Positions 1-9,624 of a DNA stretch of 64,000 nt are shown piece after piece (positions within the stretch are counted from its first letter, which is position 1; every line of letters begins with the position of its first letter). A program made the translations under genes and the position numbers. The notes beneath the pieces are model-generated. The model was not told the DNA's origin. It worked only from the letters and a program-made list of their open reading frames with translations, and ran no database searches. The stretch is from Bifidobacterium samirii (GTDB taxonomy: Bacteria > Actinomycetota > Actinomycetes > Actinomycetales > Bifidobacteriaceae): the NCBI RefSeq assembly GCF_003952945.1, contig NZ_QXGK01000007.1, positions 53,266-117,265 of the forward strand, given 5' to 3'.

Positions 1-15
1 CGAAACGACGGTTTC

Positions 16-43
16 TTGACAAATCCGGTTGTTACGTTATCGT
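16..43 (+). promoter_or_regulatory. Candidate promoter of the hemolysin III-type gene
   Basis: A consensus -35 TTGACA (16-21) and a -10-like TATCGT (38-43) are separated by 16 bases. The gene starts 48 bases further on, preceded by a GGAGG ribosome site. The spacer holds GTTACG-type repeats of unknown meaning. Confidence 0.5.
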
Positions 44-90
44 AGGTTACGGTTGCGTAAGTTGATGACGACGACGTTGGAGGTCCACCG

Positions 91-969
91 ATGACAAGCG
101 TTCCCCATGAGGAGATCGAACGCACGCGCGCCGAGGTGCTCGCCGCCCATGCCGCGGCCGCGCAGGCCCGCGACGCGGCGCTGCACGCCAAGGCGGAGCG
201 CATCCGCCGCCGCGGCGAGGAGCGCGCGGCGCGCATCATCGCCCGTACGCAGATGAGGGCCGCCCGGCTGGAGGGCATCGCCCCGGCCGAGCTCGAACGC
301 AAGGTGCGCCTCGACGTGCACGGCCGCCCCAAGCCGCTCATGCGCGGATGGATCCATGCGGCGGCCACGCCGCTCGCCCTGGCCGCCGGCATCGTGCTCA
401 TCTGCCTGGCGCACGGCGCCGGCCTCAAGTGGGCGTGCGCCGTGTTCATGACGTGCTCGCTGGTGCTGTTCGGCAACTCGGCCGCCTACCATCTGGGCGA
501 CTGGTCGCCGCGCGTGACCGACGTGCTGCGGCGCATCGACCACATGAACATCTTCCTGCTCATCGCCGGCACGTACACGCCGGTCTCGTTCGCGCTCGAG
601 CCGTTCTGGCGCAACGCGATCATCGGCGGCATGTGGGCGTGCACAATCGTGGCGCTCGTCATCCACGTCATCTGGATCGGCGCGCCGCGCTGGCTGTACG
701 TCATCGTGTACATCATCTTCGGCGTGTCGGGCGTGGCGTTCATGCGCCTGTTCTGGACATCGCCCTACGCGGGGCCGGCCGTCGTGATCCTGCTGGCGGC
801 GGGCGGCGTGTGCTACATCGCCGGCGCGATCGTGTACGGCCTGCGCCGCCCCGACCCGTGGCCGCGCATCTTCGGCTTCCACGAGATCTTCCACACCGGC
901 ACCGTCGCCGGCTACGCGTGCCACATGGTCGCCATCTACATGGTGATCGTCGCGCTGTGGAGCGCGTGA
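91..969 (+). CDS. Hemolysin III / YqfA-type membrane protein
   Basis: A 292-residue multi-pass membrane protein of the hemolysin III (PAQR-related) family. The first 80 or so residues form an Arg/Ala-rich, probably helical cytoplasmic region, longer than in compact family members. About seven hydrophobic segments follow. Family-type landmarks are the segment around HLGDW, DHMNIFLLIAGTYTP, and a C-terminal HEIFHTGTVAG, which supplies the conserved histidines thought to bind metal. The ATG at 91 is chosen because GGAGG lies 7 bases upstream. The gene stands alone, facing greA across a shared terminator. True haemolytic activity is doubtful for this family; a role in membrane homeostasis is more often proposed. 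Confidence 0.85.
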   Translation: MTSVPHEEIERTRAEVLAAHAAAAQARDAALHAKAERIRRRGEERAARIIARTQMRAARLEGIAPAELERKVRLDVHGRPKPLMRGWIHAAATPLALAAGIVLICLAHGAGLKWACAVFMTCSLVLFGNSAAYHLGDWSPRVTDVLRRIDHMNIFLLIAGTYTPVSFALEPFWRNAIIGGMWACTIVALVIHVIWIGAPRWLYVIVYIIFGVSGVAFMRLFWTSPYAGPAVVILLAAGGVCYIAGAIVYGLRRPDPWPRIFGFHEIFHTGTVAGYACHMVAIYMVIVALWSA

Positions 970-1016
970 CGAGCCATCGGCGCCCGGCGCCGCGTCCTAC
1001 GGACCGCATATACGAT

Positions 1017-1055
1017 GAGGCCCGCCGCTCCCCCGATACGGAAGCGGCGGGCCTC
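1017..1055. terminator. Bidirectional hairpin between convergent genes
   Basis: A perfect 13-bp stem (1017-1029 with 1043-1055) around a 13-base loop lies between the ends of the hemolysin III-type gene (plus) and greA (minus). It can serve both. Confidence 0.7.
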
Positions 1056-1072
1056 GCCGTATGCGCGCCGGA

Positions 1073-1552
1073 CTACTCCAGCGGACGCGCCTCCTTGATG
1101 GTGACGCTGATCGTGCGGCCGTTGGGGGCCTGGTAGCTGACCTCGTCGCCGGCCTTGGCGCCCATGATGGCCTTGCCGATCGGCGAGTCCTCGCTCAGCA
1201 CGTCGTATTCGGTGACGGAGGCCATGTCGCGCGCGCCCAGCACGTACTGCATCTCGCGGCCGGCCAGCTCCAGGGTGACCAGCGAGCCGTTGCCGACGGT
1301 GCCGGCCTTGGGCGCCTCGACGATCTTCGCGTTGCGCAGCTTGACGATGAGCTCGTTGATGCGGCCCTCGTTCTTGCCCTGCTCCTCGCGCGCGGCCTGG
1401 TAGCCGCCGTTCTCGGACAGGTCGCCCTCGGCGCGCGCCGCGGCGATGCGCTTGGTGATCTCATCGCGGTACTGGCCCTCGCGGTAGGCCAGCTCCTCCT
1501 TCAGCTTGTCGTAGGCGTCCTGCGTGAGCAGAATGGTCTTTTCCTCACCCAT
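1073..1552 (-). CDS. greA: Transcription elongation factor GreA
   Basis: A 159-residue GreA, which rescues backtracked RNA polymerase by stimulating cleavage of the transcript 3' end in the secondary channel. The N-terminal coiled coil has the usual start (TILLTQDAYDKLKEEL) and the tip with acidic residues around EGDLSENGGYQAA. The C-terminal FKBP-like domain ends with a typical GDEVSYQAPNG segment. An upstream ATG would add 41 atypical residues. The start at 1552 is preferred because AGGAGG sits 5 bases before it and the protein then matches family length. The upstream FKBP gene ends in its own terminator, so greA probably has a separate promoter. Confidence 0.96.
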   Translation of the reverse strand: MGEEKTILLTQDAYDKLKEELAYREGQYRDEITKRIAAARAEGDLSENGGYQAAREEQGKNEGRINELIVKLRNAKIVEAPKAGTVGNGSLVTLELAGREMQYVLGARDMASVTEYDVLSEDSPIGKAIMGAKAGDEVSYQAPNGRTISVTIKEARPLE

Positions 1553-1657
1553 GAGTCCTCCTTCGGATCTCCCCCCGGGCCGGTGCCCCCGGCCGGGGAT
1601 GTCTGTCGTACGGCGCGTTCCGTTGCCTGCGCCGCGGGCCGTTGCGGCCCACCTATG

Positions 1658-1683
1658 AAAAAGCGCCGACGTCATGTCGGCGC
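1658..1683 (-). terminator. Intrinsic terminator of the FKBP gene
   Basis: An 8-bp GCGCCGAC / GTCGGCGC stem with a 5-base loop is followed on the minus strand by five T residues. It separates the FKBP gene from greA. Confidence 0.8.
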
Positions 1684-1715
1684 GTCTCGACTCGGATGCC
1701 GGATGGCACCTGGTC

Positions 1716-2120
1716 TCAGCGGGTCGAGATGATGTCGATCACGAACACGAGCGTGTCGCCGCCGCCGATGCCGGCCTGCGGGACGCCGCGCGAGCCGTAG
1801 CCGTACTCCGGCGGGATGGACACGACGAGGCGGGAGCCCACGTTGTGTCCCGGAACCGTCTGGTCCCAGCCCTTGATGACCTGGCCGACGCCGATGCCGA
1901 AGCTGGCCGGCTGGTGACGGGAGAAGCTCGAGTCGAACGGCTCCTCCTTGCCCCACACGACGCCGTGGTAGTTGACGGTGACGGTGTCGCCGCGGCGCAC
2001 CATCGGGCCGTCGCCCTCGACCAGTTCGACCGACTTGAGGCCGGCCGGGGCCTCGCCGTCGAATTCGATGACCGGGGTCGCGCCGAACTCGGCGTTCACC
2101 TTGGGCATGTTCGCTGCCAT
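1716..2120 (-). CDS. FKBP-type peptidyl-prolyl cis-trans isomerase
   Basis: A 134-residue single-domain FKBP that catalyses cis-trans isomerisation of Xaa-Pro bonds. It has no signal peptide, so it is probably cytoplasmic. The family signatures are seen in order: VTVNYHGVVW, FDSSFSR, a VIKGWDQTVPG motif carrying the conserved active-site Trp, and the C-terminal GGDTLVFVIDII strand. The start is supported by AAGGAGG just upstream. The gene lies between tRNA-Leu and greA with its own terminator. Its substrate is not evident. Confidence 0.93.
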   Translation of the reverse strand: MAANMPKVNAEFGATPVIEFDGEAPAGLKSVELVEGDGPMVRRGDTVTVNYHGVVWGKEEPFDSSFSRHQPASFGIGVGQVIKGWDQTVPGHNVGSRLVVSIPPEYGYGSRGVPQAGIGGGDTLVFVIDIISTR

Positions 2121-2176
2121 GGTTCCTCCTTATGGATCGTTGGATGCGCGCGGGCGCGCAGGGCTATCCGAAACGG

Positions 2177-2255
2177 TGCCCCCGGTGGGACTCGAACCCA
2201 CACGCCGAAGCGGTCGAGTTTAAGTCGACTGCGTCTACCATTCCGCCACGGGGGC
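2177..2255 (-). tRNA. tRNA-Leu (anticodon TAA)
   Basis: The minus-strand sequence folds as a class II tRNA. The acceptor stem GCCCCCG pairs with CGGGGGC, followed by discriminator A. The anticodon loop is CTTAAAC (anticodon TAA, decoding UUA). There is a variable arm around CGCTTCGGCG, and the T-loop is GGGTTCGAGTCCC. CCA is not encoded. A TACAAT -10-like box lies at 2283-2288. Confidence 0.95.
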
Positions 2256-2370
2256 CTGGGACCGTAATCGGCCAGCCGTTACATTGTACGACATGTTCGC
2301 CGGCGCGGGCGGCGTTTCGCTCCCGCGTCGGCCGTCCGTCGCCGATGCGCGGGCGGCCCGACGGCCCGGC

Positions 2371-3384
2371 TCAGGCCGTCATACGCGCCAGCGTCCGGCG
2401 TCCCAGGTCGAGGCAGATGCCGTCGAGCAGGCCGTGTTCGCTGGCGACGAACGAGTCGATCGCCTCGCCGTGGTCGTCCGCCGCGGCCTTCGAGACGCGG
2501 TCGAGGACGCGGCTCCACACCAGCGCGCCGCCGCCGACCACGTCGATGCGGCCGGGGTGGATCGTGCGGTACGTGGCGCGTTCGGCGCGCGTCATGCGCA
2601 GGAAGCGGTCGTCGACCGCGTAGGCGTCGTCGAGGGCCACGCGCACGCCGTCGACGGCGCGATGGTCGTATTCGGGCAGTCCCATCGTCAGCGCCGTCAT
2701 CGTCGTCACCGTGCCGGACACGCCGATGATCGTGCGCGCGCGGCCGGCGGGCACGTGCGCGAACGCCTCGTCGACGTGCGCGTCGATGTCGGCGACGGCC
2801 GCGTCGATCTGCGCCTGCGTCGGCGGGTCGTCGTGCAGGTGGCGTTCGGTCATGCGCACGGAGCCGATGTCCATCGAGAACGCGGCGGCGACCTGCGTGT
2901 CGGGCGCAGACTCCCCGTCGCCGCCCAAGACGAGCTCGGTCGAACCGCCGCCCAGATCGACGACGAGGTAGGGGGCGCGCAGCCCGTGGCGGGCCACGAC
3001 GCTCGTGGCCGCGAGGAAGCTCAGTGCGGCCTCCTCGGTGCCGGGGATCACTTCGGGACGCACGCCGAGGATCGATTCGATCGCATCCTCGAACTCGTCG
3101 CGGTTGGCGGCGTCGCGCGTCGCCGACGTCGCCACGAACCGCAGCGCATCGACGTCGTGCTGCGCCAGGATCGCGGCGAACTCGCGGGCGGCCGCGTAGG
3201 CGCGTTCCAGCGCGTCGTCGGCGAACCGGTGGGTCTTGTCCACGTCCTGGCCGAGGCGGATGACGCGCAGCGTGCGCGGCACGACGTCGGTCATGCCGTC
3301 CTCGTCCACGCGCGCGATCTTCAGTCGGATCGAATTGGTGCCGCAGTCGATGCCGGCCACGGTCACGCTTGGCTTGTCGCTCAT
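2371..3384 (-). CDS. Ppx/GppA-family exopolyphosphatase
   Basis: A 337-residue ASKHA-fold phosphatase of the Ppx/GppA family, acting on polyphosphate and/or pppGpp. Three ATPase-fold motifs are visible: the phosphate-1 loop [13 protein letters not shown] at the N-terminus, the phosphate-2-like [14 protein letters not shown] in the middle, and the adenosine-like [12 protein letters not shown] after residue 200. The length matches the short actinobacterial Ppx form, which lacks the extra C-terminal HD domain of E. coli Ppx. The gene lies downstream of eno, the septum initiator and DUF501, a syntenic group in Actinobacteria. Whether polyphosphate or pppGpp is the main substrate cannot be told from sequence. 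Confidence 0.9.
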   Translation of the reverse strand: MSDKPSVTVAGIDCGTNSIRLKIARVDEDGMTDVVPRTLRVIRLGQDVDKTHRFADDALERAYAAAREFAAILAQHDVDALRFVATSATRDAANRDEFEDAIESILGVRPEVIPGTEEAALSFLAATSVVARHGLRAPYLVVDLGGGSTELVLGGDGESAPDTQVAAAFSMDIGSVRMTERHLHDDPPTQAQIDAAVADIDAHVDEAFAHVPAGRARTIIGVSGTVTTMTALTMGLPEYDHRAVDGVRVALDDAYAVDDRFLRMTRAERATYRTIHPGRIDVVGGGALVWSRVLDRVSKAAADDHGEAIDSFVASEHGLLDGICLDLGRRTLARMTA

Positions 3385-3460
3385 CGCGTTCCTTTCCTTG
3401 CCTTGTCCCCGACGGCCGGAGCCGACCGTCGCCGCCCTCCCCGCCGTCCGGGGAAGCGGA

Positions 3461-4030
3461 TCATTCGACCGTGCAGCGGCACACGGACGGGTCGAACTCG
3501 TCGCGCACGCGCTCCAGCACCAGATCGCCGATCGGGTTGGCGCCCGGTCCCATCACGAGGCTCTGGGCGAGCAGGGCGTGCAGGCACTTGACGCGCACGG
3601 GCATGCCGCCGGCGCTGGTGCCTTCGATGTGCTCCTCGCTGTCACCCAGCCGTTCGGCCAGCTCGTGGCGGAACGCGAGGTACAGTTCGTGGGCGCGGCC
3701 GTAGGCCTCGCGCACCGTCTCGTCGGCGGCGAGCAGGTCGTTGTAGTCGCGCATGACGCCGTCGGCCTCGACGTGGGAGGCGGCCTTGACGGCCTCGGGG
3801 CCGGTCAGGTAGCAGGTCGTCGGGAACGGGACGCCGCCGGGCAGCACCGGGCGGGTCACGACGGCCAGCGGACGGCCGCACACGCAGCGCGCGCCCACCG
3901 ACACCATGCCGCGGGGGAATCGTCCCAGCTGCCGTTCGACGATGACGATGTCCTCGTCGCCGGCCGGTTCGGCCATGCAGCGGTCGGCCAGGGCCTTGGC
4001 CTGGATGATGATGTCGTCGTGCTGGGTCAC
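3461..4030 (-). CDS. DUF501 domain protein
   Basis: A 189-residue protein whose whole length matches the actinobacterial DUF501 family, of unknown biochemical function. Characteristic segments are RFPRGMVSVGARCVCG near residues 33-50, PFPTTCYLTGP, the GTSAGGMPVRVKCLHALLA region and GANPIGDLVLE. Conserved Cys and His residues in these suggest metal binding or catalysis, which is inference. The start overlaps the stop of the upstream septum initiator by 4 bases, so translation is probably coupled. The conserved order eno-septum initiator-DUF501-Ppx suggests an envelope or division-linked role. Confidence 0.85.
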   Translation of the reverse strand: MTQHDDIIIQAKALADRCMAEPAGDEDIVIVERQLGRFPRGMVSVGARCVCGRPLAVVTRPVLPGGVPFPTTCYLTGPEAVKAASHVEADGVMRDYNDLLAADETVREAYGRAHELYLAFRHELAERLGDSEEHIEGTSAGGMPVRVKCLHALLAQSLVMGPGANPIGDLVLERVRDEFDPSVCRCTVE

Positions 4031-4764
4031 TGTTGCTGATCCTCCGTGTTCTGACTGTTCTGGTCCGTCTCGTCCGTGCCTTCGGCCGATCCGTCGGCCG
4101 CGCCGTCCGCGGATTCGTCCGCCGACGTCTCGCCGGAGGCGCCGCCGTCCGCGCCGCCCTGTGCGGACGCGCCGTCGGCCGGCTCGTCGTCGCGGGTGTC
4201 GGCCTGCTCGAACGAGTAGGCGAGTTCACTGTACCAAGGCAGGGTCTTTTTGCCGGTGTCCGTCGTGTTGCCGTCGGCGTCGTCGGCGTCGGCCTGGTCG
4301 CCGGTCACCGCCTCGGGATGGTTGACGCGCACCACCTGTTCGCCGGGGAAGACGAATCCGAGGCGTTCGCGCGCCTGCGCGGCGACGTACGCCTTGTCGT
4401 CCCACCGGGCGATGTCGTTCTCCAGCTCCTGCTTCTTGGCGACCAGCGCCGCCTCCTGACGTTTGAGGCCGTTGAGTTCGGACAGGTCGATCGCGTATGT
4501 GTAGAACGTGGAGAGCAGCTGGATGGCGCCGAGCGCCACGATGAACAGCGCGACGAAGAAGACGATGGGACCGTTGCCGGCGGTGCGCGCCCGCCCGGCT
4601 CCGCCGTTCGGCTGGCGGTCCGGACGCCGCCCGGCGGGTCGCTTGCCGGCGCCGTCCCGGCGCTGCTGGGCCTTGCGTGCGCCCGGCGTCCCCGTCCCCG
4701 ACGCGCCCTTCGCGGCGCCTCGCGGCTGCTTTCCTGTTTTCCCCGGATTGGAACGAGCACTCAT
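4027..4764 (-). CDS. Septum formation initiator (FtsB/DivIC-like)
   Basis: A 245-residue bitopic membrane protein of the septum formation initiator family. It has a basic, Ala/Gly/Arg-rich cytoplasmic N-terminus of about 70 residues and one transmembrane helix (around GPIVFFVALFIVALGAIQLL). A short extracytoplasmic coiled coil follows (LNGLKRQEAALVAKKQELE), then the DivIC-type AQARERLGFVFPGEQVV segment. The last 90 residues are an acidic Asp/Glu/Ala/Gly-rich tail, probably disordered. The start at 4764 is chosen because the upstream extension runs through the eno terminator. No good ribosome site is present, so a short-leader transcript is possible. It likely acts with the FtsQ and FtsL proteins of the division complex. 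Confidence 0.85.
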   Translation of the reverse strand: MSARSNPGKTGKQPRGAAKGASGTGTPGARKAQQRRDGAGKRPAGRRPDRQPNGGAGRARTAGNGPIVFFVALFIVALGAIQLLSTFYTYAIDLSELNGLKRQEAALVAKKQELENDIARWDDKAYVAAQARERLGFVFPGEQVVRVNHPEAVTGDQADADDADGNTTDTGKKTLPWYSELAYSFEQADTRDDEPADGASAQGGADGGASGETSADESADGAADGSAEGTDETDQNSQNTEDQQQ

Positions 4765-4771
4765 AGGGCAT

Positions 4772-4809
4772 AAAAATACCCGTCGCATTCGACCGGCGAA
4801 TGCGACGGG
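4772..4809 (-). terminator. Intrinsic terminator of eno
   Basis: A perfect 13-bp stem (4779-4791 with 4797-4809) with loop ACCGG is followed on the minus strand by TATTTTTAT. It lies only 7 bases before the septum initiator start, so that gene needs read-through or its own promoter. Confidence 0.9.
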
Positions 4810-4863
4810 CCTATGGATCACGACCGTCTCATGCGGCTAGACGCCACACGGAACGGGCTGCGA

Positions 4864-6315
<1,452 letters not shown>

Positions 6316-7200
6316 TCAGCGGCGGCCCCAGCCCAGCGCGGAGCCCGGCTTCTTGGCGTTGAGGTACCAGTACGCCAGCGCGACGAACAGGGACCCGCCC
6401 AGGATGTTGCCCAGCGTGGCCGCGGACAGGTTGTACAGGATGGCCGGCACGTCCAGCGCGGCCGCCCCCGCAGCATCCGCGCCGTAGCCCATCATCGCCG
6501 AGACGAGGCCCATCGGCAGGAAGAACATGTTGGCCACGCAGTGCTCGAAGCCCATCGCGACGAAGCCGGCGATCGGCAGCAGGATGCCCAGCACCTTGTC
6601 TGCGACGGAGCGCGCGGCGAAGCCGATGCGCACGGCCAGACACACGAGGATGTTGCACAGGATGCCGCGCACGAACAGCGTGCCCCAGCCGGGCGTCACC
6701 TTCGACGCTGCGGTGGCGACGGCCAGGTCGCCCACCGCGCCGCCGTTGAGGTCCATCGTGCCGGCGAGCGCGACGAGCGCGACGAGCAGCAGCGCGCCGG
6801 CGAAGTTGCCGAGCCAGACGAACAGCCAGTTGCGCAGCATCTGCCGCCAGGTGACCTTGCGGGCGGCGAGGTCGGAGACCATGAGCGAGTTGCCGGTGAA
6901 CAGCTCGGCGCCGCAGGTGAGCACGAGCACGAGGCCCATGCAGAACGCGAGGCCGCCGACGAAGCGCTTGGGACCCCACGTCATCGCGTCGTCGCAGGTG
7001 ACGATGAGGAAGAACAGGGCGCCGAATCCGACGAACGCGCCGGCGAACATCGCGGAGACGAAGGCGCGACGACCGGTCAGGCGCGTCTTGGCGACGCCGG
7101 CGGTCTCGACGGCCTGCTCGGTCTCAACCGGGGTGAGGGCGTTGACGTTGACGGCGGGCGCCGGCGCGGCGTCATGGTGCTGATCGTGGTGCTGGGTCAT
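6316..7200 (-). CDS. Formate/nitrite transporter (FNT) family channel
   Basis: A 294-residue FNT-family membrane channel with six predicted transmembrane helices, after a hydrophilic N-terminus rich in His, Gln and Ala. Family landmarks are CGAELFTGNSLMV (the conserved loop in helix 2), RNWLFVWLGNFAGALL, and the second half with ADKVLGILLPIAGFVAMGFEHCVANMFF. The conserved His of the pore is seen in FEHCVANM. Bifidobacteria make formate by pyruvate formate-lyase, so formate export is the likely role; nitrite or hydrosulfide remain alternatives. The 5' region contains ATACGACGT repeats. The gene sits upstream of eno on the same strand but is separated from it by the eno promoter. Confidence 0.88.
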   Translation of the reverse strand: MTQHHDQHHDAAPAPAVNVNALTPVETEQAVETAGVAKTRLTGRRAFVSAMFAGAFVGFGALFFLIVTCDDAMTWGPKRFVGGLAFCMGLVLVLTCGAELFTGNSLMVSDLAARKVTWRQMLRNWLFVWLGNFAGALLLVALVALAGTMDLNGGAVGDLAVATAASKVTPGWGTLFVRGILCNILVCLAVRIGFAARSVADKVLGILLPIAGFVAMGFEHCVANMFFLPMGLVSAMMGYGADAAGAAALDVPAILYNLSAATLGNILGGSLFVALAYWYLNAKKPGSALGWGRR

Positions 7201-7358
7201 GGGTACGGCTCTCCTGGGCGTGATACGACGTCATATCGCGCGCGGGGCCGCCGCTGCGGCGCGGCCGGCCCGGCGCACGTCGTATTGTACGGCATCACGG
7301 CGGGCGGCGGCGGCAAACGCGCCGCGCCGCCCGTCCGCATGTCGGGGAGGCGCCGCGC

Positions 7359-8798
7359 TCAGGCGCGTGCGGCCGATTCGATGCGCCGCAACGCGACGGC
7401 GAGCACGAAGGCGACGGCGAGCGTGCCGACGAACACGGTCATCGACGACGAGAACGCCGTGACGTACGCGTCGGCTTCTCCGGTGCCGTCGGCGAGCGCC
7501 GGCGCGGTGAAGCCGTCCATGAGGGTGGAGGCGACGGCGGTGCCGATGGCGCCGGCGAGCTGCTGGAGCGTGTTGAGGGTGGCGGATCCGTCGGGGTTGA
7601 GTCGTTCGGGCAGCTGGTTGAGGCTGTGGGTCTGGGCAGGGACCTGCACGAAGCCGCCCAGCGGCATGAGGATCATGTAGGCGACGAGGACCGTCCACCA
7701 GCGGTCGGGGAAGGCGAGGAGGGCGAGTTCGAGGATCATGACGCCGGGCACGCCGATGAGGATGAGGCTGGTGGCTCGGTGGGCGCCCAGGAGCCGGCCG
7801 ACGATGACGGACATGAGCGCGCCGCAGGCCGCGCCGGGCAGGAGGACGAGGGCGGCGGTCATGCTGCCTTCGCCCTGGCCTCGCTGCAGGAGGATCGGCA
7901 GGAGGAAGTTGATGCCGAGGATGGTGCCCTGCATGAGCATGAGGACGATGAGGCCGACGGTGAATCCGGGGTGGGCGAACACGCGCACGTCGACGAGCGG
8001 ATGCGCCGATCTCAGCTGCGTCATGGCGAACGCGGCCAATGCGAGGGCGGCGAGCGCGGCGATGCCGACGGTGAGGAGGGCCGGCCAGGTGCCGCAGAAG
8101 CTGCATGCGACGATGACGCATGACAGGCCGACGGCGACGAGGAGCAGCGCGGGCAGGGAGATGGTCGCGCGTTCGCCCTTGCGGATGTCGGTGATGGTGA
8201 CGGCGCCGGCGGCTCCGGCGGCGACGAGGAACGGCACCATGATGTAGAAGATCCAGTGCCAGTCGAGGTATTCGACGACCATGCCGCCGTAGACGGGGCC
8301 GAGCGCGGGGGCGGTGCAGGTGACCATGGCGACGATGCCGAGGAGCATGCCGCGCTGGCGCAGGGGCGCCTGTTCGAGGACGATGGTGGTCAGCAGCGGC
8401 ATGGACACGCCGGTGCCGACGGCCATGACGAGGCGGGCGGCGAGGAGCATCGGGAAGCTGACGGCGAACGCGCCGAGCAGGGTGCCGGCGGTGAAGATGA
8501 GCACGGCGGTCAGGAACAGCCGTTTGGTGGCGAACCGTCGTACGAGGAACGGCGAGGTGGGGATGGCGACGGCGAGCACGAGCAGGTAGCCGGTGGTGAG
8601 CCACTGCACGGTGGCCGCGTTGATGGCGAACTCCCCCATGAGGTCGGAGTAGGCGATGCTGAGCGAAGTCTCGGACAGCACGCCGAGGAACGTGAGCGCG
8701 GCGAGCGCGACGACCACGACCAGCAGCCGTGGTTCGATGCGGTCGCTTCCGCCCGCTCCCCTGTCCGTCGTTGTCGTCGTCGGCGATGATGCGCCCAT
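7359..8798 (-). CDS. MFS drug efflux transporter, DHA2 (EmrB/QacA) type
   Basis: A 479-residue major facilitator with about 14 transmembrane segments, typical of the DHA2 drug:proton antiporters. Visible landmarks are an N-terminal Thr-rich cytoplasmic tail, helix 1 with FLGVLSETSLSIAYSDLMGEF, the WLTTGYLL segment, and motif C-like GPVYGGMVVEY at the end of helix 5. The start at 8798 has GAAGGGA upstream and removes a basic, non-membrane leader present in a longer frame. No regulator gene adjoins it. A second DHA2 pump lies at 40005-41495 in this window but is not closely similar. Substrates cannot be predicted. Confidence 0.88.
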   Translation of the reverse strand: MGASSPTTTTTDRGAGGSDRIEPRLLVVVVALAALTFLGVLSETSLSIAYSDLMGEFAINAATVQWLTTGYLLVLAVAIPTSPFLVRRFATKRLFLTAVLIFTAGTLLGAFAVSFPMLLAARLVMAVGTGVSMPLLTTIVLEQAPLRQRGMLLGIVAMVTCTAPALGPVYGGMVVEYLDWHWIFYIMVPFLVAAGAAGAVTITDIRKGERATISLPALLLVAVGLSCVIVACSFCGTWPALLTVGIAALAALALAAFAMTQLRSAHPLVDVRVFAHPGFTVGLIVLMLMQGTILGINFLLPILLQRGQGEGSMTAALVLLPGAACGALMSVIVGRLLGAHRATSLILIGVPGVMILELALLAFPDRWWTVLVAYMILMPLGGFVQVPAQTHSLNQLPERLNPDGSATLNTLQQLAGAIGTAVASTLMDGFTAPALADGTGEADAYVTAFSSSMTVFVGTLAVAFVLAVALRRIESAARA

Positions 8799-8919
8799 GG
8801 GTGTCCGTATCCCTTCCGTTCGGTCTCGATCCCTGCGGGCAGGCCGTGGCGGCCGGCCCCGTCCGATCGCTTTCGGATACGGATATAGGGAGGCGTATAG
8901 ACAATGCCGATCCGGCATG

Positions 8920-8952
8920 CGGCCCGCCGTCCGGCATGCGGACGGCGGGCCG
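8920..8952 (-). terminator. Hairpin after the GNAT gene
   Basis: A perfect 14-bp CGGCCCGCCGTCCG stem with a 5-base loop lies downstream of the GNAT gene at 8995-9489. No strong T run follows. Confidence 0.55.
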
Positions 8953-8994
8953 TGGATCGCGGAATCATGGCAGTGGACGGCGCATGCCCGCCGG

Positions 8995-9489
8995 TTAGAG
9001 GATCTGCTCCATGCCGACCTTGTACGGGGTCAGGCCCATGCGCTCGTAGAAGGCCTGCGCGCCCGGGTTGCACGACCACACGTTGAGGGTGAGGTTGTGG
9101 CATCCGGATTCGCGGGCGAAGGCGAGGACGTGCCGGTAGAGGGCGGAGCCCACTCCCCCGCCGCGCGCGGTCTCGTCGACGCAGATGTCGTCGACGTACA
9201 GCGTGGTGATGTCGGTCAGCACGTGGTTGCCGTCGTTGCGCTGGAACACGCAGAACGCGTAGCCGAGCAGGGTCGTGTCGTCGGCGGCGAACATGCCGAA
9301 GACGGGCGTGGACTCGTCGGCGAGGATGCCGGCCAGTTCGCCGTCGTCGTATTTGGTCGCGCCTGCGCGGAACAGGTCGGGGCGCCCCTGATGGTGGACG
9401 TCGGCGACCTGGCGCAGCAGGCGGTGGAGTTCGGGGATGTCGCGCGGCTGCGCGCGGCGGATGCGGGTCTCGTCGGTGCGATCGGTCAT
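8995..9489 (-). CDS. GNAT-family N-acetyltransferase
   Basis: A 164-residue single-domain GNAT fold protein transferring an acyl group from CoA to an unidentified substrate. The acetyl-CoA pyrophosphate loop is seen as TARGGGVGSALYRHVL (family R/Q-x-x-G-x-G/A), preceded by the acidic strand TLYVDDICVDE. It is followed by the typical NPGAQAFYERMGL C-terminal strand-helix. N-terminal residues RRAQPRDIPELHRLLRQVADV resemble those of general protein or small-molecule acetyltransferases. It is a single gene with its own hairpin downstream and no functional hint from neighbours. Confidence 0.85.
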   Translation of the reverse strand: MTDRTDETRIRRAQPRDIPELHRLLRQVADVHHQGRPDLFRAGATKYDDGELAGILADESTPVFGMFAADDTTLLGYAFCVFQRNDGNHVLTDITTLYVDDICVDETARGGGVGSALYRHVLAFARESGCHNLTLNVWSCNPGAQAFYERMGLTPYKVGMEQIL

Positions 9490-9624
9490 GACCGACAGTC
9501 TAGCCCGCGCGCCGGCCGCGCGCCGCCGTCCGGCCGGGGCGCGGACGCACGACGTGCGACGTGCGACGGTGCGGGCGCGGCGGGCGGGGCGGCGCCGCGA
9601 TTCGGTCCGTCCCGCCGCATCCGG

